A stretch of DNA of 64,000 nucleotides from an uncultured Lachnospiraceae bacterium (GTDB lineage Bacteria; Bacillota; Clostridia; Lachnospirales; Lachnospiraceae): the NCBI GenBank assembly GCA_900550235.1, contig URRQ01000004.1, positions 11,061-75,060 on the forward strand, read 5' to 3'. Position numbers and translations under genes: made by a program. Positions 25,098-34,469 of this stretch are shown here, one piece after another (within the stretch, counting starts at the first letter, position 1; every line of letters begins with the position of its first letter). Under the pieces are notes generated by a model. The model saw only the letters and a program-made list of their open reading frames with translations, did not search any database and was not told the DNA's origin.

Positions 25098-26168
25098 ATG
25101 TTTGATAAATTAGAAGATCTGCTCATTCGATTTGAAGAGATTTTAAGTGAACTGCAGGAACCGGACGTGGCAAATGATCAGACACGTTTTCGTAAGTTGA
25201 TGAAAGAACAGGCGGATCTTACTCCGATTGTTGATGCATATACAGAATATAAAAATGCTAAGCAGGCGATTGCAGATAGTGAAGAGATGTTGGAGATTGA
25301 ATCTGACGAAGAGATGAGAGAGCTTGCGAAGGAAGAGCTGTCTTCTTCCAAGAAGAGAGTGGAAGAGTTGGAGCATGAGCTTAAGATCCTGCTTCTTCCA
25401 AAAGACCCAAATGATGAAAAGAATATCATGGTAGAAATTCGTGCCGGCGCCGGCGGAGATGAATCTGCATTGTTTGCTGCAGAAGTATACCGTATGTATG
25501 TACATTACGCAGAAAGCAAACGTTGGAAGACAGAATTGATCTCTTTCAATGAAAATGGAATCGGTGGATTCAAAGAAGTTGTATTCATGGTAAGCGGACA
25601 GAACGTTTACTCCAGAATGAAATATGAAAGTGGCGTACACCGTGTGCAGCGTGTTCCGGAAACAGAGTCCGGTGGACGTATCCATACTTCTACGATTACT
25701 GTAGCCGTTATGCCGGAAGCAGAAGAAGTAGATGTTGTGATTGATGAAAAAGATATCCGAATTGACGTAATGCGTGCGTCAGGAAACGGTGGACAGTGCG
25801 TCAATACAACAGACTCCGCAGTACGTTTGACACACTATCCGACAGGTATTGTAATCTATAGCCAGACAGAAAAATCACAGCTGCAGAACAAGGAAAAAGC
25901 ATTCCGTTTGCTTCGTTCTAAACTGTATGAATTAGAACTTGAAAAACAACAGTCTGCAGAGGCAGAAGCCAGAAGAAGTCAGATCGGTACAGGAGACCGT
26001 TCAGAGAAGATTCGTACTTACAACTTCCCACAGGGACGTGTGACGGAACACCGTATCAAGCTTACATTATATAAGATTGACGATGTGATGAATGGAGATT
26101 TGGATCAGATTATCGATCCGCTGATTGCAGCAGACCAAGCGGCAAAACTTGCAAACATGAATGAATAA
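25098..26168 (+). CDS. prfA: Peptide chain release factor 1
   Basis: 356 residues. The stop-codon reading tripeptide P-E-T is in [17 protein letters not shown] (RF1 has PxT). The catalytic GGQ is near residues 231-233 in [14 protein letters not shown]. It ends translation at UAA and UAG. AGGAGG precedes ATG 25098. Its UAG activity is relevant to the amber codon in the solute-binding protein gene at 38109. Confidence 0.97.
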   Translation: MFDKLEDLLIRFEEILSELQEPDVANDQTRFRKLMKEQADLTPIVDAYTEYKNAKQAIADSEEMLEIESDEEMRELAKEELSSSKKRVEELEHELKILLLPKDPNDEKNIMVEIRAGAGGDESALFAAEVYRMYVHYAESKRWKTELISFNENGIGGFKEVVFMVSGQNVYSRMKYESGVHRVQRVPETESGGRIHTSTITVAVMPEAEEVDVVIDEKDIRIDVMRASGNGGQCVNTTDSAVRLTHYPTGIVIYSQTEKSQLQNKEKAFRLLRSKLYELELEKQQSAEAEARRSQIGTGDRSEKIRTYNFPQGRVTEHRIKLTLYKIDDVMNGDLDQIIDPLIAADQAAKLANMNE

Positions 26169-26171
26169 AAT

Positions 26172-26210
26172 GATGTGAAAAGAAATCGGTTTACAGATAA
26201 AGCTGTGGCC
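26172..26210 (+). repeat. Direct repeat, copy 1 (in the prfA terminator)
   Basis: The core AGAAATCGGTTTACAGAT at 26181-26198 is identical to 26701-26718. Similarity continues for about 12 more bases with three mismatches, and weakly upstream. Confidence 0.7.
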
Positions 26211-26220
26211 GATTTTTTTA
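26183..26220 (+). terminator. Terminator of prfA
   Basis: AAATCGG pairs with CCGATTT, followed by T-run. Its left arm and loop are copied at 26701-26730. Confidence 0.8.
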
Positions 26221-26254
26221 GAAGTGAGTAAGTCATTGAGAGGAAAGAGCTATT

Positions 26255-26434
26255 ATGTGTGATGTAAAAAAGTATGAAAACATATATCGGGAAATAGAAA
26301 AACTAAAGCCAGAAGATACCTTACAACTAGTGTTGGAAGCGGAAACAGAAGAACAAAGAGAATTCTATGAAATGGTTGGAGATTTTTTACTTCAGAAAAA
26401 ACAGAGAAAAGTAATTGAAAGGAATCTGTTTTGA
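26255..26434 (+). CDS. Small antitoxin-like protein
   Basis: 59 residues, below common ORF cut-offs, beginning MCDVKKYENIYREIEKL. AGAGGAAAGAG precedes ATG 26255. The product is helical, charged and has no known motif. Its TGA overlaps the ATG of the next gene (TTTTGATG), the arrangement of an antitoxin with a downstream toxin. The next gene is a deleted zeta-type toxin, so this is probably its epsilon-like antitoxin (inference). Confidence 0.6.
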   Translation: MCDVKKYENIYREIEKLKPEDTLQLVLEAETEEQREFYEMVGDFLLQKKQRKVIERNLF

Positions 26435-26667
26435 TGAAAAAATATATTTTGATAGCAGGAGTAAAATCGAGAGTAAGCAAAGGCGGACACGGAATACCAG
26501 AGGTAGATATTGAAAAACGTTATATAGAAACATTTCATAATTTGAAAGATATTTTAAAAGATTGTGATTTAGCAGCATTTTACGATAATACGGAAGAGTT
26601 TCGTCGTTTTGCCATTTTTGGAGTGGTAAAGTTGTTAGATTGTCACATACTTTACCCAAATGGATAG
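26434..26667 (+). pseudogene. Zeta-toxin family remnant with internal deletion
   Basis: 77 residues. It begins MKKYILIAGV, the strand that leads into the Walker A loop of zeta toxins, then jumps to KSRVSKGGHGIPEVDIEKRY, the downstream R-V-x-x-GGH-x-I motif of the family, and ends with CDLAAFYDNTEEFRR. The P-loop (GxNGAGKST) and about 100 following residues are missing, in frame. Full-length members phosphorylate UDP-sugars and poison cell-wall synthesis. Without the P-loop this product cannot bind ATP. Confidence 0.7.
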
Positions 26668-26691
26668 AGGGAAAAAGTATTATATAAGGGG

Positions 26692-26730
26692 GATATGTAT
26701 AGAAATCGGTTTACAGATGAAGCTGTAGCG
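26692..26730 (+). repeat. Direct repeat, copy 2
   Basis: Copy of the prfA terminator region (see 26172-26210), lacking the right arm of the stem. The two copies bracket the antitoxin/zeta-toxin remnant. Confidence 0.7.
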
Positions 26731-26762
26731 TTGTAGAGACAGTGTCAAGTGATGGAACTAGG

Positions 26763-26791
26763 TTGAATTTATCCTAGAAATATGGTATGCT
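26763..26791 (+). promoter_or_regulatory. Promoter of the Phd-Doc pair
   Basis: TTGAAT (26763-26768), 17 bases, TATGCT (26786-26791), with extended TG. TCCTAG and CTAGGA sit on either side and could be operator half-sites. Confidence 0.6.
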
Positions 26792-26819
26792 ATGTATATA
26801 AAAACTAGGAGGTGTTATC

Positions 26820-27062
26820 ATGACGATAGATACAAATACAATGGTTTCAATCACAGAAGCAAATCAGAATTTCTCAAAAGTTGCCAGATTAGTAGATGAA
26901 CTTGGTTCTGTTGTTATACTCAAGAATAATGCACCAAGATATTTGGTTATAGATTTTAGCAAAGCAGATGAAAGTACAGTAGCTAAGGATGAAGATGTGT
27001 TTGATATATCAAAGAGATTACTTGCACAGAATAAAGAGGCGTATGAGGTGCTTGCTAAATGA
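26820..27062 (+). CDS. Phd/YefM-family antitoxin
   Basis: 80 residues. The N-terminal part (MVSITEANQNFSKVARLVDE) is the Phd/YefM DNA-binding fold, and the C-terminal tail binds and blocks the toxin. AGGAGGTG at 26806-26813 is a strong ribosome site. It overlaps the Doc gene by four bases (ATGA at 27059). The family also represses its own promoter. Confidence 0.9.
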   Translation: MTIDTNTMVSITEANQNFSKVARLVDELGSVVILKNNAPRYLVIDFSKADESTVAKDEDVFDISKRLLAQNKEAYEVLAK

Positions 27063-27436
27063 AAAAACTAAGTAAAGAACAGATTTTAATGTTGCACTCA
27101 CAGCTTATTGAACAGACAGGTGGAATGGATGGAGTGAGAGATTTTAATCTGTTGGAGTCAGCCATAGAGTCTCCATTTCAAGTATTTGCTGGAGAAGAAT
27201 TATACCCAACTATTCAGGCAAAAGGAACTCGGCTGGGTTATGGTTTAATTAAAAATCACTGTATGTTAGATGGAAATAAACGTGTTGGAACTCATGCCAT
27301 GCTTGTATTTTTTGCTTTGAATGGAATTGAATTACGATATACACAGAAAGAATTATATGAGTTGATTCTTGCAGTAGCAGATGGCAGTTTGAAATATGAA
27401 GATATGCTTAATTGGGTATTAGAGCATCAAAAATGA
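27059..27436 (+). CDS. doc: Doc-type toxin (Fic fold, death-on-curing)
   Basis: 125 residues. The Fic core motif reads HCMLDGNKRVG, a match to H-x-F-x-D/E-G-N-K-R with Met in the third position instead of Phe. The N-terminal LSKEQILMLHSQLIEQTGG and LLESAIESP are typical of Doc. Phage P1 Doc phosphorylates and inactivates EF-Tu; other Fic proteins transfer AMP. The Gly in DGNKR (P1 Doc has DANKR) leaves either chemistry possible. The paired antitoxin is directly upstream. Confidence 0.9.
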   Translation: MKKLSKEQILMLHSQLIEQTGGMDGVRDFNLLESAIESPFQVFAGEELYPTIQAKGTRLGYGLIKNHCMLDGNKRVGTHAMLVFFALNGIELRYTQKELYELILAVADGSLKYEDMLNWVLEHQK

Positions 27437-27547
27437 TAGGATGAAGATTGTAAAAACATATCTTCAAAATTCAATCAATATAGCAGAAATCAGTAGTAGT
27501 AATTTGATTCATATTTCAGAGGGACTAGTTCAAGAGAAACTTAGCAG

Positions 27548-27576
27548 TTGAACTTTTGTAAATGATATAGTATGAT
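27548..27576 (+). promoter_or_regulatory. Promoter of the ABC exporter operon
   Basis: TTGAAC (27548-27553), 17 bases, TATGAT (27571-27576). A leader hairpin, ATAAGGACG with CGTCCTTAT, follows at about 27594-27627. Confidence 0.6.
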
Positions 27577-27645
27577 ATAGAAAGTGATGAGGGGATAAGG
27601 ACGGTGCTTTTTAGCAACGTCCTTATTTACATAGGAGGAAGAGAT

Positions 27646-29376
27646 ATGAAAAACAAGCTAAAAAAATTATTTTCTTACTACAAACCATATAAAGGTTTAT
27701 TCTTTGCAGATATGTTTTTCGCGATACTTGGAGCGGCAGTTACGTTGGTAATCCCATTGATCGTGCGTTATATCACGAACGAAGTCGTGTATTTTGAGGA
27801 AAATGAAGTCATGCGTACGATTACCATGCTAGGTGGCTTGATGATTTTTCTTGTATTGGTAGAATATGTGTGTAATTATTTTATTGCTTTCTATGGGCAT
27901 ATGATGGGGGCGAAGATGGAAGCGAATATGAGAAGTGATATTTTTAGTCACTATCAGAAGCTTACGTTTGCATTCTATGACAATCAGAAAGTGGGAGCTC
28001 TTTTGTCGAGAATTACAAGTGATTTGTTTGATATTACAGAACTTTTGCATCATGGGCCGGAAGATATTGTGATTTCGATTATTAAATTACTTGGTTCTTT
28101 TATTATTTTGCTCAATATCAATGTGAAACTGACAATCGTAGCATTTATCTTTGTACCGATTATGGTTATCTTTGCAGGATATTATAATAGAAAGATGAAA
28201 GTTGCGTTTAAGCGTAACAGGGCAAGAATTGCGGATATTAACAGTCAGATTGAGGACAGCCTTTCGGGAATCCGTGTGGTGAAATCATTTGCGAATGAAC
28301 ACATTGAGATGAAAAAATTTGAAAAGGGCAACGATAATTTTGTGGCGGCGAAGAAAATCAGTTACCGTTATATGGCAGGGTACCATTCTTCTTTGACAGC
28401 GCTTACGACACTTGTGACAGTAACAGTTTTGATTGTAGGTGCAAGGGGACTTGCAGAACAGACGATTCTTGTGGCTGATTTAGTGACGTTTCTTCTATAT
28501 ATTAATAACTTTATTGAGCCGGTGAAGAAACTGATCAACTTTACAGAGATGTTCCAAAACGGATATTCCGGTTTTGACAGATTCCTTGAGATGATGGCAA
28601 TTGCACCGGATATCAAAGACGAAGAAAATGCGGTATCTGTGGATAGATTGGAAGGGAAGATTGAATTCCACGATGTGTCTTTCCACTATAGCGACAGCAA
28701 TGAAAATGTGTTAAACCATGTGAATCTTGATGTGGAAGCTGGGGAATATATGGCGCTCGTCGGACCGTCCGGTGTAGGGAAAACGACGCTTTGCAGCTTG
28801 ATTCCTAGATTTTATGAAGTGTCTGAAGGAAGCATTCAAATTGATGGAATGGATATCCGTCATATAAAATTAGAAGATTTGAGAAACAATATCGGAATCG
28901 TACAGCAGGACGTCTATTTGTTTGCCGGAACGATCATGGAAAATATCCGGTACGGCAATCCGAGTGCTACGGATGAAGACGTCATTCGTGCGGCTAGAAG
29001 AGCCAATGCCCATGAGTTTATCATGAGCTTTCCGGATGGCTATGATACGGATATCGGACAACGAGGAGCGAAACTTTCAGGAGGACAGAAACAGAGACTA
29101 TCCATTGCTCGGGTATTTTTAAAAAATCCACCGATTCTTATTTTTGATGAGGCAACGTCTGCTCTTGATAATGAAAGTGAAAAAGTAGTACAGCAGTCTT
29201 TGGAAGAGCTTGCAAAGAATCGAACAACATTTGTCATTGCTCACAGACTGACTACAATCCGAAATGCGAGAAGAATTCTAGTTCTGACAGAAAACGGAAT
29301 TGAAGAACAAGGAACACATGAGGAGCTTCTTGCAAAAAAAGGAGTATATGAGTCATTGTACAATATGCATAGATAA
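27646..29376 (+). CDS. ABC exporter, fused membrane and ATPase domains
   Basis: 576 residues. An N-terminal six-helix ABC exporter domain is followed by the ATPase: Walker A GPSGVGKTT, signature LSGGQKQR, Walker B ILIFDEATSALD and the switch His in VIAHRL. This is the MsbA/LmrA/BmrA class of homodimeric or heterodimeric exporters. Only one half-transporter is seen, so it is probably a homodimer. ATG 27646 follows AGGAGG; an in-frame TTG/CTG-like start at 27604 lies inside a leader hairpin. Substrate unknown. Confidence 0.93.
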   Translation: MKNKLKKLFSYYKPYKGLFFADMFFAILGAAVTLVIPLIVRYITNEVVYFEENEVMRTITMLGGLMIFLVLVEYVCNYFIAFYGHMMGAKMEANMRSDIFSHYQKLTFAFYDNQKVGALLSRITSDLFDITELLHHGPEDIVISIIKLLGSFIILLNINVKLTIVAFIFVPIMVIFAGYYNRKMKVAFKRNRARIADINSQIEDSLSGIRVVKSFANEHIEMKKFEKGNDNFVAAKKISYRYMAGYHSSLTALTTLVTVTVLIVGARGLAEQTILVADLVTFLLYINNFIEPVKKLINFTEMFQNGYSGFDRFLEMMAIAPDIKDEENAVSVDRLEGKIEFHDVSFHYSDSNENVLNHVNLDVEAGEYMALVGPSGVGKTTLCSLIPRFYEVSEGSIQIDGMDIRHIKLEDLRNNIGIVQQDVYLFAGTIMENIRYGNPSATDEDVIRAARRANAHEFIMSFPDGYDTDIGQRGAKLSGGQKQRLSIARVFLKNPPILIFDEATSALDNESEKVVQQSLEELAKNRTTFVIAHRLTTIRNARRILVLTENGIEEQGTHEELLAKKGVYESLYNMHR

Positions 29377-29392
29377 TATAAGGGGTATGAAA

Positions 29393-30292
29393 ATGAAAGA
29401 AGTAGAATTTAGACGACCGCAACTGGAAGATAAGGAGACGCTTTCTTATTATTTTAAAAAGTATCCGTCTCGAAGTTGTGAGAGAACATTCGTGAATGTA
29501 TATCTCTGGTCCAAACATTATAGAGTAAAATATGCGATCATTGAAAATGCGCTTGTTTTCCGAAGTGAAGATGAAGGGGCATATTCGTTTGCATATCCGG
29601 CAGGAGAACCAGAGGATGTGAAACGAGCCATTGAATTTTTAAAAGAATACTGTGAAGAGCGTGATCAAGAATTCAATATGTATTGTGTAACACCGGAGGC
29701 GTGGGAACAATTTAATTCCTGGTATCCGGGACAATATGAGATTGAATATAGCAGAGATGATGCGGACTATATATACGAGGCAGAAAAGCTTGCCACACTT
29801 TCCGGGAAAAAGCTTCATGCAAAGAGAAATCATATTAATAAATTCAAAGCAGAGCATGAGATCTGGTCTTATGAACCGATGACAGAAGAGAATCTAGAAG
29901 AGTGTTTTCAGATGGCGTTGAAATGGAGAAATGAAAACGGTTGTGAAGAGGATCTGAATAAAAACGCAGAGATGTGTGTGACATTGAATTCGTTGAGGCT
30001 TTTTAAAGAACTGGAACTTATAGGAGGAATTCTTAGAGTTGACGGAGAAATTGTAGCGTTTACAATCGGAGAGGAATTGTGTGAGGATACATTTGTCGTA
30101 CACATTGAAAAAGCTTATGCAAATATCCAAGGCGCGTATCCGATGATCAATCAGCAGTTTGTGGAACATGCTTGTAAGGATTACCGATACGTAAATCGTG
30201 AAGAAGATACAGGATCAGAGGGACTTCGAAAGGCGAAGCTGTCTTATCGACCAGTCTTTTTGACGGAAAAAGGATATGTGACAAAAAAGTAG
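29393..30292 (+). CDS. DUF2156 (GNAT-like) protein
   Basis: 299 residues. The double GNAT fold of the DUF2156 family is suggested by FRRPQLEDKETLSYYF at the start, KKLHAKRNHINKF in the middle and YPMINQQFVEH with YRYVNREEDTGSEGLRKAK at the end. Related proteins transfer aminoacyl groups to lipids (MprF C-terminal domain), but this one is soluble. ATG 29393 is chosen because AAGGGG lies seven bases upstream; ATG 29387 is too close. Activity unknown. Confidence 0.8.
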   Translation: MKEVEFRRPQLEDKETLSYYFKKYPSRSCERTFVNVYLWSKHYRVKYAIIENALVFRSEDEGAYSFAYPAGEPEDVKRAIEFLKEYCEERDQEFNMYCVTPEAWEQFNSWYPGQYEIEYSRDDADYIYEAEKLATLSGKKLHAKRNHINKFKAEHEIWSYEPMTEENLEECFQMALKWRNENGCEEDLNKNAEMCVTLNSLRLFKELELIGGILRVDGEIVAFTIGEELCEDTFVVHIEKAYANIQGAYPMINQQFVEHACKDYRYVNREEDTGSEGLRKAKLSYRPVFLTEKGYVTKK

Positions 30293-30304
30293 GAGGACAG
30301 GAAT

Positions 30305-31492
30305 ATGATATCAAAGAAAATGGAAAACATGGTGGCAAACAGTTCGGCAATCCGCGCAATGTTTGAAGAAGGAAATCGTCTTGCCAAGATTTATGGGCCG
30401 GAGAATGTATATGATTTTAGTCTTGGAAATCCGAATGTTCCGGCGCCGGAATCAATCAAACAGGCAATCATTGACATTGTGCAGGAAGAAAATCCAATCA
30501 AACTTCATGGATACACAAACAGTAATGCGGGATATAGTGAAGTACGACAGGCGGTTGCAGAGTCTTTGAATCAGAGATTTGGAACTTCCTTTGGTGAGAG
30601 GAATATTACAATGACTGTAGGGGCAGCCGGAGGACTGAATGTTGCGCTGAAGGTATTGTTAAATCCGGGAGACGAAGTGATCGTGTTTGCTCCGTATTTT
30701 GGGGAATATCGAAGTTATACCAATAATTTTGATGGAGTGCTTGTTGAGATTTCTCCAAATACAGAGACGTTTCAGCCAAAACTGGACGAGTTTGCAGAAA
30801 AGATTACAGAGAAAACAAAGGCAGTTATTGTCAATACGCCGAACAATCCTACAGGAGTAGTTTATTCGGAAGAAACAATTCAAAAACTTGCAGCAATTAT
30901 GAAGGAAAAACAAGAAAAATATGGACATGAAATCTATTTAGTTTCTGATGAGCCGTATCGAGAGCTGGCATATGATGGAGTAGAAGTTCCGTATCTGACA
31001 AAATATTATGATAATACAATCGTATGTTATTCTTACAGTAAGTCCCTTTCCCTTCCGGGAGAAAGAATCGGCTATCTTGTGATTCCGGATGAAGTGGCGG
31101 AAAGTGAAAAAGTAAATGCGGCGGCTAATGTAGCGAATCGTATTCTTGGATTTGTCAATGCACCGACATTACAGCAGAAGGTGGTTGCAAGATGCTTGGA
31201 TGAAGAAACAGATCTCTCTTATTATAATAGAAATCGAGAAACTTTATATAATGGATTGATCGATTGTGGATTTACATGTATCAAACCGGAAGGCGCATTT
31301 TATCTTTTCATGAAATCACCGGTTGAAAATGAGAAGGAGTTCTGTGAGGCGGCAAAAGAGTTCAATATTTTAATCGTGCCGGGAAGTTCTTTTGGTTGTC
31401 CGGGATATGTACGTATTGCATATTGTGTAGCGTATGAGACGATTGTAAATGCGTTGCCAAAATTCAAGGAATTGTCAAAAAAATATTTTTAA
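30305..31492 (+). CDS. PLP-dependent aminotransferase, class I/II
   Basis: 395 residues. The PLP lysine is in SYSKSLSLPGERIGYL. Other family motifs are YDFSLGNPNVPAP, TPNNPTG and VSDEPYREL. It transfers an amino group from an amino acid to a keto acid; aspartate or aromatic substrates are common. AGGAGG precedes ATG 30305. It is directly followed by hisC in the same operon. Exact substrate cannot be set from the sequence. Confidence 0.92.
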   Translation: MISKKMENMVANSSAIRAMFEEGNRLAKIYGPENVYDFSLGNPNVPAPESIKQAIIDIVQEENPIKLHGYTNSNAGYSEVRQAVAESLNQRFGTSFGERNITMTVGAAGGLNVALKVLLNPGDEVIVFAPYFGEYRSYTNNFDGVLVEISPNTETFQPKLDEFAEKITEKTKAVIVNTPNNPTGVVYSEETIQKLAAIMKEKQEKYGHEIYLVSDEPYRELAYDGVEVPYLTKYYDNTIVCYSYSKSLSLPGERIGYLVIPDEVAESEKVNAAANVANRILGFVNAPTLQQKVVARCLDEETDLSYYNRNRETLYNGLIDCGFTCIKPEGAFYLFMKSPVENEKEFCEAAKEFNILIVPGSSFGCPGYVRIAYCVAYETIVNALPKFKELSKKYF

Positions 31493-31504
31493 GAGGACAG
31501 GCTT

Positions 31505-32563
31505 ATGAAAGCGTTTGAAAAAAATATCCGAAAGGTAGAACCTTATGTTCCGGGCGAACAGCCTCAGCATAAAGTGATCAAACTCAATACTAATGAAAAT
31601 CCGTATCCTCCGGCTCCGAAAGTGGAAGAGATTTTGAGAACAATGAATGCAGACAGATTGCGTCTATATCCGGACCCGACGGCTTCTGTTTTGGTGGATG
31701 CTTTGGCAAAACAGTATCAGGTTGATCCGGAGCAGATTTTTGTCGGAGTTGGATCGGATGATGTGCTTTCCCTTTGTTTCCTCACTTTTTTTAATTCGAA
31801 GAAACCGATTTTGTTTCCGGATATTACCTATTCTTTTTATAAGGTAAGGGCAGAACTATATCGAATACCGTATGAATGTCCAAAAGTAGATGAGACGTTT
31901 CGAATTAGACGGGAGGATTATTATAGAGAAAATGGTGGGATTATTTTTCCAAATCCCAATGCGCCGACTGCCATTTATGAGAACTTGAAATTTGTCGAAG
32001 ATATTCTTACACACAATCCAGATGTTATAGTGATTGTGGATGAAGCATATATTGATTTTGCAGGGGAATCGGCAATAAGCCTAATAGATAAGTATGAGAA
32101 TCTAATCGTAGTACAGACGTTTTCGAAGGCACGTTCGATGGCTGGTATGAGAATTGGATATGCTATTAGTAATAAGAAACTAATTCGTTATTTAAGTGAT
32201 GTAAAATATTCTTTTAACTCTTATACAATGAATCAAACATCTCTATTATGCGGAGTGGAATCGGTACGGGATCAAGAATATTTTGAGGAAAACTTACGGA
32301 AATTAAAGGAAACGAGAGAGTGGACAAAGCAGCAGCTTACAGAACTGGGTTTTACTTATACCGGTGCAGATGCTAATTTTATCTTTGTGACACATCCTGT
32401 ATATGATGCAAAACAATTGTTTGAAGCATTGAAAAAGGAAGGGATTTATGTTAGATTTTGGGGGAGTGAACGTATCGAGCAGTATTTAAGAATTACGATC
32501 GGTACGCAAGATGAAATGGAAGTGTTAGTTTCATTTCTGAAAAATTATATCAAAAAGGGGTAA
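31505..32563 (+). CDS. hisC: Histidinol-phosphate aminotransferase
   Basis: 352 residues. HisC motifs: IKLNTNENPYPPAP, RLYPDP, VDEAYIDFA and QTFSKARSMAGMRIGY with the PLP lysine. It makes histidinol phosphate in histidine synthesis. The only other histidine gene in the window is hisB, 15 kb away in another operon. A role in tyrosine or phenylalanine transamination is also possible for HisC-like enzymes. Confidence 0.88.
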   Translation: MKAFEKNIRKVEPYVPGEQPQHKVIKLNTNENPYPPAPKVEEILRTMNADRLRLYPDPTASVLVDALAKQYQVDPEQIFVGVGSDDVLSLCFLTFFNSKKPILFPDITYSFYKVRAELYRIPYECPKVDETFRIRREDYYRENGGIIFPNPNAPTAIYENLKFVEDILTHNPDVIVIVDEAYIDFAGESAISLIDKYENLIVVQTFSKARSMAGMRIGYAISNKKLIRYLSDVKYSFNSYTMNQTSLLCGVESVRDQEYFEENLRKLKETREWTKQQLTELGFTYTGADANFIFVTHPVYDAKQLFEALKKEGIYVRFWGSERIEQYLRITIGTQDEMEVLVSFLKNYIKKG

Positions 32564-32567
32564 CAAT

Positions 32568-33416
32568 ATGTTGAAAAAGATTTTACAAGGTATGGTTGTT
32601 GGGATTGCCAACATCATTCCGGGTGTAAGTGGTGGAACAATGATGGTAGCCATGGGACTTTATGATAAGCTGATTCATTCCATCACACATTTAAAAAGCG
32701 AGTTTAAGGAAAGTATGAAACTTCTGATTCCGATTTTTGCCGGAGCAGGAATTGCGATCATCGCATTGTCGAGATTGTTTGAATTTTTGTTGGCAACATA
32801 TCCGATTCCAACAAACTTTGCGTTTTGCGGTTTAATAGCAGGAAGTCTTCCATTTATCTTTCAGAAAGTAAAAGGCCATTCAGTAACAGTAGGGAAAATG
32901 ATTCCGTTTTTTATTTTCTTTGGAGTTGTTATTTTAATGGCAGTACTTGGAGAAGACGGCGGAAGCACTGCGGACGTGAGTTTTGGAATTGTCAATGTGA
33001 TAAAACTTCTGGGAGTTGGAGTTGTTGCGGCGGCTACCATGGTAGTACCTGGAGTGAGTGGTTCCATGATGCTTATGCTTCTTGGATATTATGATACGAT
33101 TATCGAGACGATCAATGATTGTATTGATGCGTTGATCCAGTTTAATATGACAGAGCTTTTGCGAGTAGTTGGAATTTTGGCTCCGTTTGGAATCGGTGTA
33201 GTAGTTGGAATTTTTGCCATTGCAAAATTGATCGAATTTATCTTCAAGAAAGCAGAAATCCATGCTTATTATGGAATTATCGGTTTGATTCTTGCATCTC
33301 CGATTGCGATTCTAATGAAAACAGATTGGAGCGGTGCTTCTGTGTTGCTTCTTGCAATCAGTGTTGTTACTTTTGCGGCAGGATGGTTCACTGCAAGCAA
33401 GTTAGGTGGAGAGTAG
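32568..33416 (+). CDS. DUF368 membrane protein (undecaprenyl-phosphate translocase type)
   Basis: 282 residues with about eight membrane helices. The family's inverted repeat is visible as ANIIPGVSGGTM near residue 17 and TMVVPGVSGSMM near residue 160. DUF368 proteins have been reported to return undecaprenyl phosphate to the cytosolic face of the membrane for cell-wall synthesis. It begins four bases after hisC, so it is in the same operon. The family call is firm; the function rests on published work on homologues. Confidence 0.88.
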   Translation: MLKKILQGMVVGIANIIPGVSGGTMMVAMGLYDKLIHSITHLKSEFKESMKLLIPIFAGAGIAIIALSRLFEFLLATYPIPTNFAFCGLIAGSLPFIFQKVKGHSVTVGKMIPFFIFFGVVILMAVLGEDGGSTADVSFGIVNVIKLLGVGVVAAATMVVPGVSGSMMLMLLGYYDTIIETINDCIDALIQFNMTELLRVVGILAPFGIGVVVGIFAIAKLIEFIFKKAEIHAYYGIIGLILASPIAILMKTDWSGASVLLLAISVVTFAAGWFTASKLGGE

Positions 33417-33434
33417 AGGTAGGAAACAATATAC

Positions 33435-34277
33435 ATGCATGAAGTGAGGGATAAAATGGGATATAGTCACGAGATTATTTTACCAAACGAAGAATTGCCC
33501 TTTAAAATGTTTTTGTTTGAAGGGAAAGATGGAAACTATGTGCGGGGGAAACATTGGCATCGCTCGATTGAAATTTTTGCAATTTTTGAAGGAAACCTGC
33601 GTTTCTTTTTGAATGATGAAGAATATAAAATGAATGCAGGGGAATTTTTTCTTGTGAATTCCAATGAAGTACATTCGATTTTTGCTCCAAAGCCGAATAA
33701 GACGGTTGTGATTCAGATTCCGCTCGCTGTTTTTAAAAAATATTATACGAACGAACAATTTATTTCTTTTTCCCACGAACCAGGCAACCGTAATCAAGAA
33801 TTGATGGAATCGATGCGTATGATGTATCGATTCTATGTGAAACAAGAATGTGGATATGAATTCAAAGTACAAAGTTTGTTTTATGAACTGGTTTATACAC
33901 TTGTGACGGAATATAGAAATACCGAGGTTAGTCCGGAAATTGTTCGAAGTTATCGCAAACTAAGTCGTTTGACGGAAATTACAGATTATATTAAGAAGAA
34001 TTATCAGAAAGAGATGTCGCTAGAGAGTCTTGCAGAGACATTTGGGTATTCTCCGACATATTTATCAAAAATGTTCCAAAAATATGCCGAGATTAATTAT
34101 AGAGATTATGTACAGAATATCAGGCTGGATCGTGCAAGCAAGGAATTGGTTTCTACGGATCATATGATCAGTGATATCGCTTTAAATCACGGTTTTGCAA
34201 ATAGTAAAGCGTTTGCCAACGCATTTCGAAAGAAGTATGGAATGCTGCCAAGTGATTTTCGGAAACAGAAGAATTAA
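33435..34277 (+). CDS. AraC-family regulator with cupin sensor
   Basis: 280 residues. The N-terminal cupin sensor (KHWHRSIEIFAIFEGNL, NAGEFFLVNSNEVHS) is followed by two helix-turn-helix motifs at the C-terminus (SLESLAETFGYSPTYLSKMF and ISDIALNHGFANSKAF) of the AraC type. ATG 33435 is used; ATG 33456, behind GAGGG, is an equally good start. It lies just upstream of the pentose locus, and two promoters there carry the same 17-nt motif. It is the obvious candidate to bind them (inference). Confidence 0.9.
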   Translation: MHEVRDKMGYSHEIILPNEELPFKMFLFEGKDGNYVRGKHWHRSIEIFAIFEGNLRFFLNDEEYKMNAGEFFLVNSNEVHSIFAPKPNKTVVIQIPLAVFKKYYTNEQFISFSHEPGNRNQELMESMRMMYRFYVKQECGYEFKVQSLFYELVYTLVTEYRNTEVSPEIVRSYRKLSRLTEITDYIKKNYQKEMSLESLAETFGYSPTYLSKMFQKYAEINYRDYVQNIRLDRASKELVSTDHMISDIALNHGFANSKAFANAFRKKYGMLPSDFRKQKN

Positions 34278-34280
34278 AAG

Positions 34281-34339
34281 AAAGCGTATGTTTGGATGCT
34301 GCTTTGGGAAAAGAGTGGCATCAGACATACGCTTTTTTT
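34281..34339 (+). terminator. Terminator of the AraC gene
   Basis: AAAGCGTATGT pairs with ACATACGCTTT, followed by a T-run; an inner GGATGC/GGCATC stem extends it. Confidence 0.85.
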
Positions 34340-34358
34340 ATGCGTGGTTGTGAAAAAT

Positions 34359-34375
34359 GACAAGAAAGTGCCATT
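34359..34375 (+). promoter_or_regulatory. Putative AraC operator, copy 1
   Basis: GACAAGAAAGTGCCATT. Its last base is 41 bases before TACAAT. Copy 2 is at 36748-36764. Confidence 0.6.
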
Positions 34376-34413
34376 ATTAAGACAATATATTGGATGAATA
34401 CAATAAAAAACTC

Positions 34414-34422
34414 TGTTACAAT
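34414..34422 (+). promoter_or_regulatory. Extended -10 of the DUF4867-isomerase operon
   Basis: TGTTACAAT at 34414-34422, with no good -35. This fits an activator-dependent promoter. Confidence 0.6.
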
Positions 34423-34469
34423 ATGAGAAAATATAGAAGAAATAAATAAAAATGAGAGGAATGGAAAAC

